Assembly: GCF_008274625.1 (NCBI RefSeq)
Contig: NZ_VTRU01000001.1
Coordinates: 310,001-374,000, forward strand
Length of the DNA stretch: 64,000 nucleotides
Direction: 5' to 3'
DNA from: Chryseobacterium panacisoli
GTDB taxonomy: Bacteria > Bacteroidota > Bacteroidia > Flavobacteriales > Weeksellaceae
The notes below the pieces were generated by a model. That model was not told where the DNA came from, did not search any database, and saw only the letters and a list, made by a program, of their open reading frames with translations. Below, one piece after another: positions 18,323-26,958 of the stretch. Position 1 is the stretch's first letter; each line of letters begins with the position of its first letter. A program made the translations under genes and the position numbers.

Positions 18323-19231
18323 ATGTCAATACAGCAATTAAATTATTTAGATCAGTTAGAAGCCGAATCTATTTATATATTAAGAGAAGTAGCAGGCCAG
18401 TTTGAACGTCCTGCCTTATTATTCAGTGGAGGAAAAGACAGTATTGTACTGGCTCATCTGGCCAAAAAAGCATTCTTCCATGGAAAAATTCCATTTACAT
18501 TTGTTCATGTAGATACCGGGCACAACTTTCCGGAAGTGTTGAATTTCCGTGATCAGCTGGTAAAGCAGTTAGATGTTAAACTTGTAGTCCGGAAAGTTGA
18601 AGATACTATAAAAAGTAAGAGATTAACTGAAGCTAAAGGTAAATTCCCAAGCAGAAACTGGCTGCAAACCTACACTCTTCTTGATACTATTGAAGAATTT
18701 GAATTTGATGCCTGCATCGGAGGGGCCCGCAGAGATGAAGAAAAAGCCCGCGCCAAAGAAAGGATATTTTCTGTCCGTGATGAATTCGGGCAGTGGGATC
18801 CTAAGCTTCAGCGTCCTGAGCTTTGGAATATTTTCAACGGAAAAATCCACAAAGGAGAAAATGTAAGAGTTTTCCCCATCAGTAACTGGACAGAACTTGA
18901 CATCTGGAACTATATCCGCAGAGAGAAAATTGCACTTCCTTCCATTTATTTCTCGCATGAAAGGGAAGTGATAGATTTTAATGGCCAGTGGCTTGCCAAT
19001 TCATCACATGTTTTCCTGGAACCCGAAGATATTATCACCACAAAAAAAATACGTTACCGTACTGTAGGAGATATGACCTGTACTGCGGCTGTGGAATCTA
19101 ATGCTGTTACAATAGATGCGGTAATCGAAGAAATTGTAGCCACCAGAATTTCAGAACGCGGCGAAACCAGAATTGACGACAGAGTGACTGAAGCAGCCAT
19201 GGAAGACCGAAAAAAAGGAGGCTATTTCTAG
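18323..19231 (+). CDS. cysD: Sulfate adenylyltransferase subunit 2
   Basis: A 302-residue catalytic subunit of ATP sulfurylase. The PP-loop SGGKDS at residues 35-40 binds ATP; HVDTGHNFPEV and the C-terminal RYRTVGDMTCTAAVES segment are family hallmarks. It pairs with the CysN GTPase to make APS from sulfate and ATP. I chose the ATG at 18323; the open frame continues upstream to 18203 but would run through the end of cysH in another frame. Between this gene and cysN lies a 107-base gap with an imperfect inverted repeat. Confidence 0.95.
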   Translation: MSIQQLNYLDQLEAESIYILREVAGQFERPALLFSGGKDSIVLAHLAKKAFFHGKIPFTFVHVDTGHNFPEVLNFRDQLVKQLDVKLVVRKVEDTIKSKRLTEAKGKFPSRNWLQTYTLLDTIEEFEFDACIGGARRDEEKARAKERIFSVRDEFGQWDPKLQRPELWNIFNGKIHKGENVRVFPISNWTELDIWNYIRREKIALPSIYFSHEREVIDFNGQWLANSSHVFLEPEDIITTKKIRYRTVGDMTCTAAVESNAVTIDAVIEEIVATRISERGETRIDDRVTEAAMEDRKKGGYF

Positions 19232-19244
19232 ATAAGCAATCAGC

Positions 19245-19323
19245 GATGAGTAATAAGTAATTAGGACAAACACCTTTTACTTCTTAACAACAGAACATTA
19301 CTCATTACCAATTACTCATTATT
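19245..19323. repeat. Imperfect inverted repeat between cysD and cysN
   Basis: GATGAGTAATAAGTAATT (19245-19262) pairs with AATTACTCATTATTTATA (from 19310) over about 14 of 18 positions, and a further ATTACTCATTACC copy starts near 19297. The elements are variants of a short TGAGTAAT-type unit. The structure may adjust cysN relative to cysD, or may be a mobile intergenic repeat. Confidence 0.5.
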
Positions 19324-19338
19324 TATAACAAAAATCGG

Positions 19339-20577
19339 ATGGATATATTAAGATTTATAACAGCAGGAAGCGTAGATGACGGAAAAAGCACCCTTATCGG
19401 CAGACTGCTTTACGATAGCAAAAGTATTTTACAGGATCAGTTGGAAGTCCTTGAAAAACATTCTAAAAACAAAAATGAAGATGGAGTAGACCTTGCCCTT
19501 TTAACGGATGGTCTGCGCGCCGAAAGAGAGCAGGGAATCACAATTGATGTCGCCTACCGCTATTTTTCAACCGCAAAAAGAAAATTTATTATTGCCGATG
19601 CTCCGGGACACGTTCAGTACACCCGTAATATGGTTACCGGAGCATCCAACTCAGATCTGATGGTCATTCTGATTGACGCAAGAAAAGGGGTGATTGAACA
19701 AACCAGAAGACATTCTATCATCGCATCTTTATTACAGCTAAAAAAGGTAGCGGTTGCCATCAATAAAATGGATATGGTAGATTATTCAGAAGAGGTATTT
19801 GAAAACATAAAATCAGAATATTCAAAAATAGCAGATAATCTGGGATTAAATGATGTAAGCTATTTTCCAATCTCTGCATTGAAAGGAGATAATATTGTTT
19901 CAAAATCCTCAAGAACAGATTGGTATGATGGAAATTCTCTTCTTGAATATCTTGAAGAGGCCACTTTAAATGAAGAAAAAAATAACGGTAGCCGTTTTCA
20001 GGTTCAGTATGTGATTCGCCCTCAGACCGAGGAATTGCACGATTACAGAGGATATGCCGGACAAATATTAAGCGGAAAATTCACAAAAGGAGATCCAATT
20101 CATATCCTTCCGGCAGATCTGACCACCGAAATCACCAAAATAGAAATCAATGGTATTGAAAAAGAAGAAGCTTTTGAAGGACAACCTGCCGTTATTCACC
20201 TTGCCCATGATGTAGATGTTAGCCGAGGAGATGTTTTTGCCACCAAAGAACAGATTCCGGCAGTTGAAAAAGATCTTGAAATTCTTTTATGCTGGCTTGA
20301 TCAGAAACCGTTACAGCCAGGTAATAAGTACCTTCTGCAACAAAACAGCAGACTGGTAAAAGCAGTGGTAAAAGAGGTAGATTACAAGATCAATGTCAAT
20401 ACCCTTATCCGGGAACAGGCTGATGGTGAAGTTAAACTGAACGAAATTGTAAAAGTTAAACTCCGTACAGCACAGCCTCTGGTTTATGACAGCTTTGCCA
20501 ATAATAAAACAACGGGCTCAGCCATTTTAGTGGATGAAACATCCAATTCAACAGTGGCAGCCTGTATAATTCAATAG
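19339..20577 (+). CDS. cysN: Sulfate adenylyltransferase subunit 1 (GTPase)
   Basis: The 412-residue EF-Tu-like GTPase drives APS formation by CysD. It shows the P-loop GSVDDGKS at 10-17, the G3 motif DAPGH at 87-91 and NKMD at 142-145, followed by two beta-barrel domains. The length shows no fused APS kinase (CysC) domain, so the pathway should go through APS. The cysE gene starts 4 bases after its stop. Confidence 0.95.
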   Translation: MDILRFITAGSVDDGKSTLIGRLLYDSKSILQDQLEVLEKHSKNKNEDGVDLALLTDGLRAEREQGITIDVAYRYFSTAKRKFIIADAPGHVQYTRNMVTGASNSDLMVILIDARKGVIEQTRRHSIIASLLQLKKVAVAINKMDMVDYSEEVFENIKSEYSKIADNLGLNDVSYFPISALKGDNIVSKSSRTDWYDGNSLLEYLEEATLNEEKNNGSRFQVQYVIRPQTEELHDYRGYAGQILSGKFTKGDPIHILPADLTTEITKIEINGIEKEEAFEGQPAVIHLAHDVDVSRGDVFATKEQIPAVEKDLEILLCWLDQKPLQPGNKYLLQQNSRLVKAVVKEVDYKINVNTLIREQADGEVKLNEIVKVKLRTAQPLVYDSFANNKTTGSAILVDETSNSTVAACIIQ

Positions 20578-20581
20578 AAAA

Positions 20582-21418
20582 ATGATAGTTTCCGATCAGT
20601 TAACACAAAGAGTTCATCAGACCAAACAACATAGCATTCATGGATTCTTTGATAAAATAAAGACAAAAAAATGGGTAAAGGATCTGTATGAAATACTCTT
20701 TCTTCCTCTCCCTCAGAATGACATTACGGAAGAACAGCTGAAAAGAAATTTTGAAGCACTTCAGGAAACACTTTCAGACCTTATCAATACTGTAACGGGT
20801 AATAAAATCATTACCGAAAAACAGGTTAGTCAGTTTTTTGAAGCTTTACCGGGATTGTATGATCAGCTGGTTCTGGATGCAAAATCAATTCTGGAATTTG
20901 ACCCTGCCGCTGACTCTCTGGAAGAAGTATATCTGGCATATCCGGGCTTTTTGGCTACTTATGTCTATCGTATTTCACACCAGCTCTGGATTCAGGAAGT
21001 GAAAATTTTGCCCCGTGTCATTTCAGAATATGCGCACAGTAAAACAGGAATTGACATTCACCCAGGAGCTGCCATCGGAAAGTCTTTTTTTATTGATCAC
21101 GGAACAGGAATCGTGATCGGAGAAACAACTGTTATCGGAAATAATGTCAAAATCTATCAGGGAGTAACCCTTGGAGCCTTAAATGTTTCCAAAGAAAAAG
21201 CCCATCAGAAAAGACACCCCAATATTGAAGATGATGTGATTATCTATTCGGGAGCAACTATTCTGGGAGGTGAAACTACGATAGGAAGAGAGAGTATTAT
21301 AGGAGGAAATGTCTGGATTACACAGAACGTTCCTGCCAATTCTCTGGTCTATCACAAAAGCGAAATAAAAATAAAGGATAATACTTCATTACCGGAATCA
21401 TTAACCTTTGTGATTTAA
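20582..21418 (+). CDS. cysE: Serine O-acetyltransferase
   Basis: This 278-residue enzyme makes O-acetylserine, the carbon acceptor for sulfide. A helical N-terminal domain (about 1-145) precedes the left-handed beta-helix of hexapeptide repeats. The active-site pair Asp158 (GIDIHPGA) and His173 (IDHGTG) is spaced 15 residues apart, as in E. coli CysE (Asp143/His158). The C-terminus ends FVI; in the family a terminal Ile enters the active site of cysteine synthase, so formation of the cysteine synthase complex with the next gene product is plausible. Confidence 0.93.
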   Translation: MIVSDQLTQRVHQTKQHSIHGFFDKIKTKKWVKDLYEILFLPLPQNDITEEQLKRNFEALQETLSDLINTVTGNKIITEKQVSQFFEALPGLYDQLVLDAKSILEFDPAADSLEEVYLAYPGFLATYVYRISHQLWIQEVKILPRVISEYAHSKTGIDIHPGAAIGKSFFIDHGTGIVIGETTVIGNNVKIYQGVTLGALNVSKEKAHQKRHPNIEDDVIIYSGATILGGETTIGRESIIGGNVWITQNVPANSLVYHKSEIKIKDNTSLPESLTFVI

Positions 21419-21440
21419 AAAAACAAAAAAGTAAATTGAT

Positions 21441-22352
21441 ATGAGATTTCAGAACGCATTAGAAACGATTGGAAATACTCCCGTCGTAAAAATCAATACA
21501 CTATTCAATTCAGACCATGAAATCTGGATTAAACTTGAAAAAAGCAACCCTGGCGGAAGCATTAAAGACAGAATTGCATTAGCAATGATTGAAGATGCAG
21601 AAGCAAAAGGATTATTAAATAAAGACAGCACCATTATAGAGCCTACCAGCGGAAATACGGGAATAGGACTCGCTTTGGTTGCTGCCGTAAAAGGATACAA
21701 ACTTATCCTTGTTATGCCTGAAAGTATGAGTATAGAGCGCCGTAAAATTATGGAAGCTTATGGAGCTGAATTCGTACTTACCCCAAGAGAAAAGGGAATG
21801 AAAGGCGCCATTGAAAAGGCTAATGAACTTGCTGAAGAAACTCCAAATTCTTGGATTCCAAGACAGTTTGATAATCCTGCCAATGTAAAAGTACATGTAG
21901 AAACTACTGCTCAGGAAATTTTAAAAGATTTCCCGGACGGGCTTGATTATATCATTACAGGAGTAGGAACGGGAGGACACATCACCGGAATTGCAAAAAC
22001 GGTAAAGGAAAAATATCCTGCCGTAAAAGTGATTGCAGTAGAACCGGAATTATCTCCCGTATTGAGCGGAGGAAGTCCTGCACCACACCCATTACAGGGA
22101 CTTGGAGCCGGTTTTGTTCCTTCTATCCTGGATATTACCCTTTTAGACGGAGTGATCACAGTAGGCAAGGAGGAAGCCTATGAGTATGCCCTTAATGCCG
22201 CTAAAAAAGAAGGCCTTTTTGTAGGAGTTTCTACAGGAGCCGCTTTAGCCGCCATTGCAAAACATTTACCGGAAATACAATCTAACGCTAAAATCCTTAC
22301 CATCAATTACGATACCGGAGAGAGATACCTATCCGTAGAAGGACTTTTCTAA
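21441..22352 (+). CDS. cysK: Cysteine synthase A (O-acetylserine sulfhydrylase)
   Basis: A 303-residue PLP enzyme of the beta family that replaces the acetyl group of O-acetylserine with sulfide. PLP-lysine Lys42 lies in GGSIKDR, the substrate loop TSGNTG is at 69-74, and the phosphate-binding GTGGH follows. [10 protein letters not shown] resembles the CysK QGIGAGFIP loop more than CysM. It follows cysE by 22 bases and completes cysteine synthesis. Confidence 0.94.
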   Translation: MRFQNALETIGNTPVVKINTLFNSDHEIWIKLEKSNPGGSIKDRIALAMIEDAEAKGLLNKDSTIIEPTSGNTGIGLALVAAVKGYKLILVMPESMSIERRKIMEAYGAEFVLTPREKGMKGAIEKANELAEETPNSWIPRQFDNPANVKVHVETTAQEILKDFPDGLDYIITGVGTGGHITGIAKTVKEKYPAVKVIAVEPELSPVLSGGSPAPHPLQGLGAGFVPSILDITLLDGVITVGKEEAYEYALNAAKKEGLFVGVSTGAALAAIAKHLPEIQSNAKILTINYDTGERYLSVEGLF

Positions 22353-22375
22353 ATCCTTAATTAACACCTACTTCA

Positions 22376-23221
22376 ATGAAAACAAATATAAAATCACCAA
22401 AGGTTTACCTTATCGGTGCAGGGCCCGGCAACCCTGAACTGATCACTATAAAAGCAGTAAAAGCAATCGCAGAAGCAGACGTCATTTTATGTGACCGCCT
22501 TGTAAGCCCCGAGATCCTGGAAACCTACGTCAATGAAAACACAGAAATCATCTATGTAGGGAAAGAATGCAGCAAAAATGCTTCTACTCCTCAGTCACAT
22601 ATCAATACCTTGATGGTAGAATATGCTCTTCAGAATAAGACCATTGTAAGACTGAAAGGAGGGGATGTTTCTATATTCTCCAATATTCTGGACGAATTGC
22701 AGGCTTTAAAACAGAATCATATTCCTTACGAAATCATTCCGGGAATTACGGCGGCGTTGGGAGCGGCAGCGTTTGCAGGGATGCCTTTAACAGCAAGAGG
22801 ATACTCCACATCAGTACGTTTTCTGACCTATTATAAATCAGAGATCGTGAGTGAAGACTACTGGAAAGAGTTTGCTTTGACTAATGATACTCTTGTTTTC
22901 TACATGTCAAAAGGAAACCTTACCTCTCTTGTGGAAAAATTGAAACAACTGGGGATTTCAAGTGATAAAAAAATTGCAGTCATTGAGCAGGCGACAACGC
23001 CATATCAAAAGGTGTACACTTCATCGTTTGATGATTTTAATGAAAAATTCGGAGACAAAACCTTTGCATCCCCTTCATTGGTGGTGGTCGGTAAGATTGT
23101 CAATCTTCATGAAGAGTTTTCATGGCTTGAAAATGCTGAACAGGAAGGCCTATACTTCAAATCAGTGGAAAACGGAAGTTTAATCCCTACAACTCAAAAT
23201 TTCTTTGAATATGCTGTCTGA
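22376..23221 (+). CDS. cobA: Uroporphyrinogen-III C-methyltransferase (siroheme branch)
   Basis: The 281-residue SAM-dependent methyltransferase converts uroporphyrinogen III to precorrin-2, the precursor of siroheme for CysI. The N-terminal GAGPGNPELIT (14-24) and GMPLTARGYS are family signatures. The usual LKGGDPFIFGRGGEE region instead reads LKGGDVSIFSNILDE, so the Pro and the Gly-Arg-Gly are missing. The C-terminal part is somewhat diverged, and a role limited to the siroheme branch is reasonable. The stop overlaps the start of cysJ by 11 bases. Confidence 0.9.
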   Translation: MKTNIKSPKVYLIGAGPGNPELITIKAVKAIAEADVILCDRLVSPEILETYVNENTEIIYVGKECSKNASTPQSHINTLMVEYALQNKTIVRLKGGDVSIFSNILDELQALKQNHIPYEIIPGITAALGAAAFAGMPLTARGYSTSVRFLTYYKSEIVSEDYWKEFALTNDTLVFYMSKGNLTSLVEKLKQLGISSDKKIAVIEQATTPYQKVYTSSFDDFNEKFGDKTFASPSLVVVGKIVNLHEEFSWLENAEQEGLYFKSVENGSLIPTTQNFFEYAV

Positions 23222-24923
23222 AACTAAATTAAATGTACTAAAACAAATATCCGGAGACCTCTCCAGAGATGAAGCGATATGGGCAAGCGGATATCTTGCA
23301 GGTATTGCCGGAGGAGCCTCATTGACCGCTGTGTTGCCTCCACAGCAAATCAATAATAACACTCAAAATGCAGTAAAGAAAATAACACTGGCTTACGGAA
23401 CAGAAACCGGGAACAGTAAAAAACTGGCTACAGCGCTGGCAGGTATAGTCAAGAAAAAAGGACTTCAGGTAAAACTGGCCGATCTTTCCCAATACAAGCC
23501 TAAAGACCTGGCGAAAGAAGAGTTCTTCTTTGTAGTCATCAGCACTCAGGGAGAAGGTGAACCACCCGCTCTTGCCAAAAAATTCTACGATTATATCCAT
23601 GAAAATGAAATCAATCTCAATGGGCTTAAATTCGGAGTATTGGCTTTGGGAGACAGCAGTTATCCTCTGTTCTGCCAGACTGGGGAAGATGTAGATTCAC
23701 GTTTTGAAATATTAGGAGCACAGCGCATTATTCCATTAAAGAAATGTGATATTGATTACGAACAGGAAGCTTCACATTGGATAGAACATGTATTTGAAGC
23801 AGTCAATAGAAGTACTGATCAGGGTGCTAAAAATATTTCAGCTCCAAAAGTTTCTGCAGGCAGAAAAAAATACCAGGGAAAAGTTTCAGCCATCATCAAT
23901 CTGAACGATATTACTTCTGAAAAAGAAACCTATCATATCGAAATTGAAACAGATGAAGCTCTTGCTTATCAACCCGGTTCAGCTTTGGGAGTAATCCCGT
24001 TCAACTCAAAAGAAGTAGTACATGAAATCATTACTCTCACAGGAACTGATCCTCAAAAACAGGTAGGAACACCGAAGGTTACAGCTACTGTTGAAGAGTT
24101 GCTATACAAACATCTCAACATCAGCTATTTGCTCAAATCCGTAGTCGCTCAGTATGCAAAAATAACAGGACATTCCATTCCTGAAGTGAGATTAAGCCTT
24201 CTTGACCTGCTTAGGATTTATCCCGTGAACAATGCAGATGAATTTGAAGAAATCATACAGATATTAACCGCTCAGGCACCTCGTCTGTATTCAATTTCGT
24301 CCTCTATGGAAGCTCATGGAGACACAGAGATTCACATTACGGTTGCCAGATCAGAATTCTTTATTGACCATCAGAAACATAACGGATTATGCAGTGGTTT
24401 TCTGAGTGAATTCAAAGAAGGAGAAGATGTTGAGTTTTATATCCAGGAAGCGGGACATTTTAAACTTCCGGAAGCTGATAGAGATATCATCATGATTGGT
24501 CCGGGAACAGGTATTGCTCCTTTCAGATCATTTCTCTGGGAGCGTGATGCCACTGGTGCAGAAGGACGAAACTGGCTCTTCTTCGGGGACAGGAATTTTA
24601 TATCCGATTTCCTTTATCAGGCAGAGCTTCAGGATTTTCTTAAAACGGGCAGTCTGACCCATCTGGACCTGGCATTTTCCAGAGATACAGCTGAGAAAGT
24701 ATACGTTCAGCACCGGCTGGAACAGAAAGCTCAGGAAGTATTCTACTGGCTGGAAGGCGGAGCCTCTTTATACGTTTGCGGCGCCAAAGAGCCAATGGCT
24801 CGTGATGTAGAAGAAACACTTCTCACAATCATTCAGAATCAGGGAAAGAGAAGCAGAGAAGACGCTGTCCTTTATCTGGAAGAAATGGAGCTTAGCGGCA
24901 GATACGCCAAAGATGTTTATTAA
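23211..24923 (+). CDS. cysJ: Sulfite reductase flavoprotein alpha-component
   Basis: The 570-residue diflavin reductase passes electrons from NADPH through FAD and FMN to CysI. After a helical N-terminal region comes a flavodoxin-like FMN domain (about 60-205; YGTETGNSK and STQGEGEPP loops). Then come an FAD-binding ferredoxin-reductase domain with RLYSISSS and an NADPH domain with GPGTGIAPFRSFL and GDRNFISDFLYQ. The C-terminal RYAKDVY closes over the flavin as in the family. The start at 23211 overlaps cobA by 11 bases, so the genes are probably translationally coupled. Confidence 0.94.
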   Translation: MLSETKLNVLKQISGDLSRDEAIWASGYLAGIAGGASLTAVLPPQQINNNTQNAVKKITLAYGTETGNSKKLATALAGIVKKKGLQVKLADLSQYKPKDLAKEEFFFVVISTQGEGEPPALAKKFYDYIHENEINLNGLKFGVLALGDSSYPLFCQTGEDVDSRFEILGAQRIIPLKKCDIDYEQEASHWIEHVFEAVNRSTDQGAKNISAPKVSAGRKKYQGKVSAIINLNDITSEKETYHIEIETDEALAYQPGSALGVIPFNSKEVVHEIITLTGTDPQKQVGTPKVTATVEELLYKHLNISYLLKSVVAQYAKITGHSIPEVRLSLLDLLRIYPVNNADEFEEIIQILTAQAPRLYSISSSMEAHGDTEIHITVARSEFFIDHQKHNGLCSGFLSEFKEGEDVEFYIQEAGHFKLPEADRDIIMIGPGTGIAPFRSFLWERDATGAEGRNWLFFGDRNFISDFLYQAELQDFLKTGSLTHLDLAFSRDTAEKVYVQHRLEQKAQEVFYWLEGGASLYVCGAKEPMARDVEETLLTIIQNQGKRSREDAVLYLEEMELSGRYAKDVY

Positions 24924-24962
24924 AAGGGATAGGAAGTACTTGTAAAAAAATTAAAGAAAATA

Positions 24963-26642
24963 ATGATGAACAATGATAAAGAAAACCTTTCACCGGTAGA
25001 AAGGATTAAAACCAGCAGTAACGGGCTCAGAGGATCTTTAAAAGAGAGCCTTGCTGATAATTTTACCGGAGCCATCAGGGAAGATGATCAGACTCTGATC
25101 AAATTTCATGGAATGTACCAGCAGGACGACAGAGACCGAAGGGAAGAGCGTGTCTCCAAAAAACTGGAGTGGCTGTATTCTTATATGATCAGATTAAGAC
25201 TTCCCGGTGGCTTTTTAACTCCGGAACAATGGGTAGGACTGAATGAAACGGCTGAAGATCATTCTACCGGAACTATTAAAGTAACGACACGACAAACGAT
25301 TCAGCTGCACGGTATCTTAAAATCAAATTTAAGACCTACCATTCAGAGTTTCAATCTGCAGCATCTTGATTCTATTGCAGCGTGTGGAGATGTCAACAGA
25401 AATGTGACCTGTACAGCCAATCCATCAGAATCACCTTTACAGCAGGAAGCTTACGAGCTGGCCGGTAAAATCAGTGAAATGTGTCTTCCGAAAACCAAAT
25501 CCTATTACGATATCTGGATTGATGATGAACTTCTGGTAGACCGAAAAACAGAAGAAGACCCGTTATATCAAGACAGATACCTTCCCAGAAAGCTGAAAAT
25601 AGGAATAGCCGTTCCCCCCAATAATGATGTTGATGTATTCATCAATGATATTGCATTGATCGCTATTATCGAAAATAATAAAATTGTAGGGTATAATATT
25701 GCTGCAGGAGGAGGCTTGGGAGCCACTCACGGTAATGACGCCACTTATGCCCGGCTTGCATCCATCCTCGGATTTGTGGATACGGAGGAAAAAGTATTGA
25801 AGGCTGTCTACGAGATCATCACAGTTCAAAGAGACTTCGGAAACAGAAGCGACCGAAAACTATCAAGATTAAAATACACAATTGATAAACTGGGTATTGA
25901 ACAGTACAGAGCGGAAGTAGAAAAAAGAACAGGATTTAGTTTTGAACCCGCCAGAGAATTTAAGTTTGAACAGAGAAAAGACCGTTATGGATGGATTCAG
26001 AATCATGAAGGAAAATGGTTTTACACTGTTTTTGTAGAACATGGAAGAATCCTTAATACTCCTGAATATCCTTTAAAATCAGGATTATTAAAAATTGCAC
26101 AGACAGGAAAAGCCAATTTCCGTTTTACCTGTAACCAAAACCTTATTCTCGCTGATATTGATGAAAAAGATAAAGCTGACATTGAAAATATCTTAAAAGA
26201 ACACGGAATTTCAGAATATACCAACGGAGCCAGCGCATTACGCAAAAACTCTGTGGCATGTGTTGCTCTGAATACCTGTTCACTGGCTTTGGCTGAAGCT
26301 CAGCGCTACCTGCCTTCACTGGTCACTAAAATAGAACCTATTCTTGAAAAATATGGTCTGCTGGAAGAAGATATTACCATTCGTATGACCGGATGTCCTA
26401 ATGGTTGTGGGAGATCTCCTAATGCTGAAATCGGATTTGTAGGTACCGCCTATGGAAAATATAACCTTCACATCGGAGGAGACCGCCTGGGAATGCGATT
26501 GAATACAAAATTTAAAGAAAATATTGGTGAAGAGGAGATTCTTACCACTCTGGATGAGCTTTTCGGAATTTATGTACAGAAAAGACTTGCAGAAGAAACA
26601 TTTGGTGATTTTTCATACCGTTACTTACATACCTTAAATTAA
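24963..26642 (+). CDS. cysI: Sulfite reductase hemoprotein beta-component
   Basis: This 559-residue siroheme [4Fe-4S] enzyme reduces sulfite to sulfide by six electrons. Cluster ligands Cys433, Cys439, Cys478 and Cys482 lie in CVALNTC and TGCPNGC, with the same pattern as E. coli CysI. TTRQTIQLHG binds siroheme. The two-fold repeat of the family is intact. It lies 39 bases after cysJ, and a 27-codon ORF starts 4 bases after its stop. An ATG at 24966 is an equally good start. Confidence 0.95.
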   Translation: MMNNDKENLSPVERIKTSSNGLRGSLKESLADNFTGAIREDDQTLIKFHGMYQQDDRDRREERVSKKLEWLYSYMIRLRLPGGFLTPEQWVGLNETAEDHSTGTIKVTTRQTIQLHGILKSNLRPTIQSFNLQHLDSIAACGDVNRNVTCTANPSESPLQQEAYELAGKISEMCLPKTKSYYDIWIDDELLVDRKTEEDPLYQDRYLPRKLKIGIAVPPNNDVDVFINDIALIAIIENNKIVGYNIAAGGGLGATHGNDATYARLASILGFVDTEEKVLKAVYEIITVQRDFGNRSDRKLSRLKYTIDKLGIEQYRAEVEKRTGFSFEPAREFKFEQRKDRYGWIQNHEGKWFYTVFVEHGRILNTPEYPLKSGLLKIAQTGKANFRFTCNQNLILADIDEKDKADIENILKEHGISEYTNGASALRKNSVACVALNTCSLALAEAQRYLPSLVTKIEPILEKYGLLEEDITIRMTGCPNGCGRSPNAEIGFVGTAYGKYNLHIGGDRLGMRLNTKFKENIGEEEILTTLDELFGIYVQKRLAEETFGDFSYRYLHTLN

Positions 26643-26646
26643 TTAT

Positions 26647-26730
26647 ATGGCCAATTTTCATTATGATCTGAAAAAAAACAAAAAGACTCCACCTCTTCAT
26701 TTAGGCAGACGAATGTGTATGTGTTGTTGA
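26647..26730 (+). CDS. Short ORF ending in Cys-Met-Cys-Cys, putative cysteine-responsive leader
   Basis: The 27-codon ORF starts 4 bases after the cysI stop. Its product opens with MANFHYDLKKNKK and closes with LGRRMCMCC followed at once by TGA. Three cysteines in the last four residues are striking inside a cysteine synthesis operon. The last Cys codons (TGT TGT) lie in the 5' arm of an 8-bp hairpin. Known cysteine attenuators in mycobacteria use poly-Cys short ORFs; here a similar role, sensing charged tRNA-Cys to control the TonB receptor and the siroheme/TauE gene, is inference. A functional micropeptide, such as a metal-binding one, is an alternative. Confidence 0.6.
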   Translation: MANFHYDLKKNKKTPPLHLGRRMCMCC

Positions 26731-26749
26731 TCCTCAAAATGACAACACA
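26720..26749 (+). promoter_or_regulatory. Hairpin covering the terminal Cys codons of the short ORF
   Basis: TGTGTTGT (26720-26727) and ACAACACA (26742-26749) form a perfect 8-bp stem with a 14-base loop that begins with the TGA stop. A ribosome waiting at the Cys codons would prevent it from forming. No U-run follows, so it is not a plain terminator. Further on, 26831-26885 can fold with ATTA/TAAT, GGGT/ACCC and CAA/TTG pairing, a possible second element. The rest of the gap to the TonB receptor (26750-26958) is AT-rich with no gene. Confidence 0.45.
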
Positions 26750-26958
26750 ATCAAAGCTGTTTGAATAATTAGAGCATTATAGTTTACACCACTTAAATAA
26801 TCCATTAAAGAAATAAAGTTACTAAGGACAATTAGGGTACAATCAAATAATTTTTTAAGACTTTAAGAATCTTGCACCCTCTTAATGGTTTAAAAACGTT
26901 TATGTTTTAATTAAAAAAATTCAGACAGCTTCATTCTCAACCTAAAAAATGAAGCAAA

